Shown here: one piece after another, positions 5,178-5,566 of the stretch
How positions within the stretch are numbered: position 1 is the stretch's first letter
Layout of the letters: each line of letters opens with the position of its first letter
Assembly: GCA_934446285.1 (NCBI GenBank)
Contig: CAKSEI010000108.1
Span: 1-5,566, forward strand
Length of the DNA stretch: 5,566 bases
Direction of reading: 5' to 3'
Source of the DNA: an uncultured Eubacteriales bacterium
GTDB lineage: Bacteria > Bacillota > Clostridia > Oscillospirales > CAG-272
The notes under the pieces: model-generated
Databases searched by the model: none
Told to the model about the DNA's origin: nothing
The model's input: only the letters and a program-made list of their open reading frames with translations
Position numbers and translations under genes: made by a program

Positions 5178-5566
5178 ATGTATTACTACATCTCGGGCAG
5201 GCTCGTAAAAACCGATTCCGCCTGCGCCGTTGTCGACAATAACGGCATTGCCTATATAATCAATACATCAACGAATACTCTCGGAAAAATATCGGGGAAG
5301 GATGAATGCAGACTGTATACATACTTAAGCATTCGTGATGATGCGCAGGAGCTTTTCGGCTTTTATGATGAAGAGGAGCTTGTGACCTTCAGACTGCTGC
5401 TCGGAGTCTCTGGCATAGGACCGCGTGCCGCACTCGCCATTCTCTCGGTTCTGACACCTGAGCGGCTTGCCGCCGCCGTTTCGTCGGGGGATACAAAGGC
5501 AATCACGGCAGCTTCCGGTGTCGGAAAAAAGAGTGCGGAGAGAGTAGTACTTGAGCTCAAGGACAA
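5178..5566 (+). CDS. ruvA: Holliday junction branch migration protein RuvA (partial, 3' end outside window)
   Basis: RuvA binds the four-way junction as a tetramer and loads the RuvB motor. The window holds 129 codons plus two bases of a protein normally about 200 residues long, so the C-terminal RuvB-contacting domain is missing only because the window ends. Residues 1-62 are the OB-fold domain (MYYYISGRLV at the start, IRDDAQELFGF at 52-62). They are followed by two helix-hairpin-helix motifs, LLGVSGIGPRAALAILS (74-90) and ITAASGVGKKSAERVVLEL (109-127). The ATG at 5178 has AGGAG at 5168-5172, five bases upstream and overlapping the ruvC TAG. No frame disruption is seen. ruvB would be expected downstream. 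Confidence 0.96.
   Translation, partial: MYYYISGRLVKTDSACAVVDNNGIAYIINTSTNTLGKISGKDECRLYTYLSIRDDAQELFGFYDEEELVTFRLLLGVSGIGPRAALAILSVLTPERLAAAVSSGDTKAITAASGVGKKSAERVVLELKD

Noticed and set aside
5363..5566. Minus-strand serine/alanine-rich frame at the right edge
   Set aside because: It is antisense to the helix-hairpin-helix region of ruvA, which is clearly the coding strand.

Overview
The window is ordinary-looking chromosomal DNA, most likely from an uncultured member of the Bacillota (class Clostridia). That placement rests on family content: a clostridial-style TtcA-family thiolase, a DUF951 protein, a PF06541-type 'WDYS' membrane protein, a three-helix/two-HKD cardiolipin synthase and a ruvC-ruvA pair. 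It also rests on strong GGAGG Shine-Dalgarno sites and consensus SigA promoters. The species cannot be named from the sequence. No mobile element, CRISPR array, tRNA or rRNA was seen.

Layout from left to right. A TtcA-like tRNA-thiolation gene (49-804, minus) is divergent from a signal-less N-acetylmuramoyl-L-alanine amidase (865-1431, plus). The amidase converges, with only 3 bp between stop codons, on a membrane-anchored ComEC-like metallo-beta-lactamase protein (1435-2328, minus). Further right, still on the minus strand, are a small four-helix membrane protein (about 2361-2771), cardiolipin synthase (2796-4346) and a DUF951 gene (4333-4527). The last two overlap by 14 bp and form an operon read DUF951 then cls. 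A 0.14-kb divergent promoter region follows, then ruvC (4669-5169, plus) and the 5' part of ruvA (5178 to the window edge), which are tightly coupled.

Regulation is unusually readable. Four promoters share a perfect TATAAT and an exact 17-bp spacer (ttcA, the metallo-beta-lactamase gene, DUF951 and ruvC). Two of them (DUF951 and ruvC) also carry an extended TGn -10. In the ttcA-like and metallo-beta-lactamase genes, exactly 6 nt separate the -10 box from the best ATG and no Shine-Dalgarno is visible, so leaderless mRNAs are predicted. DUF951 and ruvC have very short leaders (about 12 and 18 nt) carrying GGAGG sites. A strong hairpin-plus-T-run terminator follows cls. It overlaps the start of the next gene, embeds that gene's only Shine-Dalgarno-like sequence in its stem, and can be drawn in a competing fold.

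Functionally the genes cover tRNA modification, cell-wall hydrolysis, phospholipid synthesis and Holliday-junction processing. I see no sign of a novel multi-gene system; the points most worth checking are the leaderless promoters and the cls terminator/start overlap.
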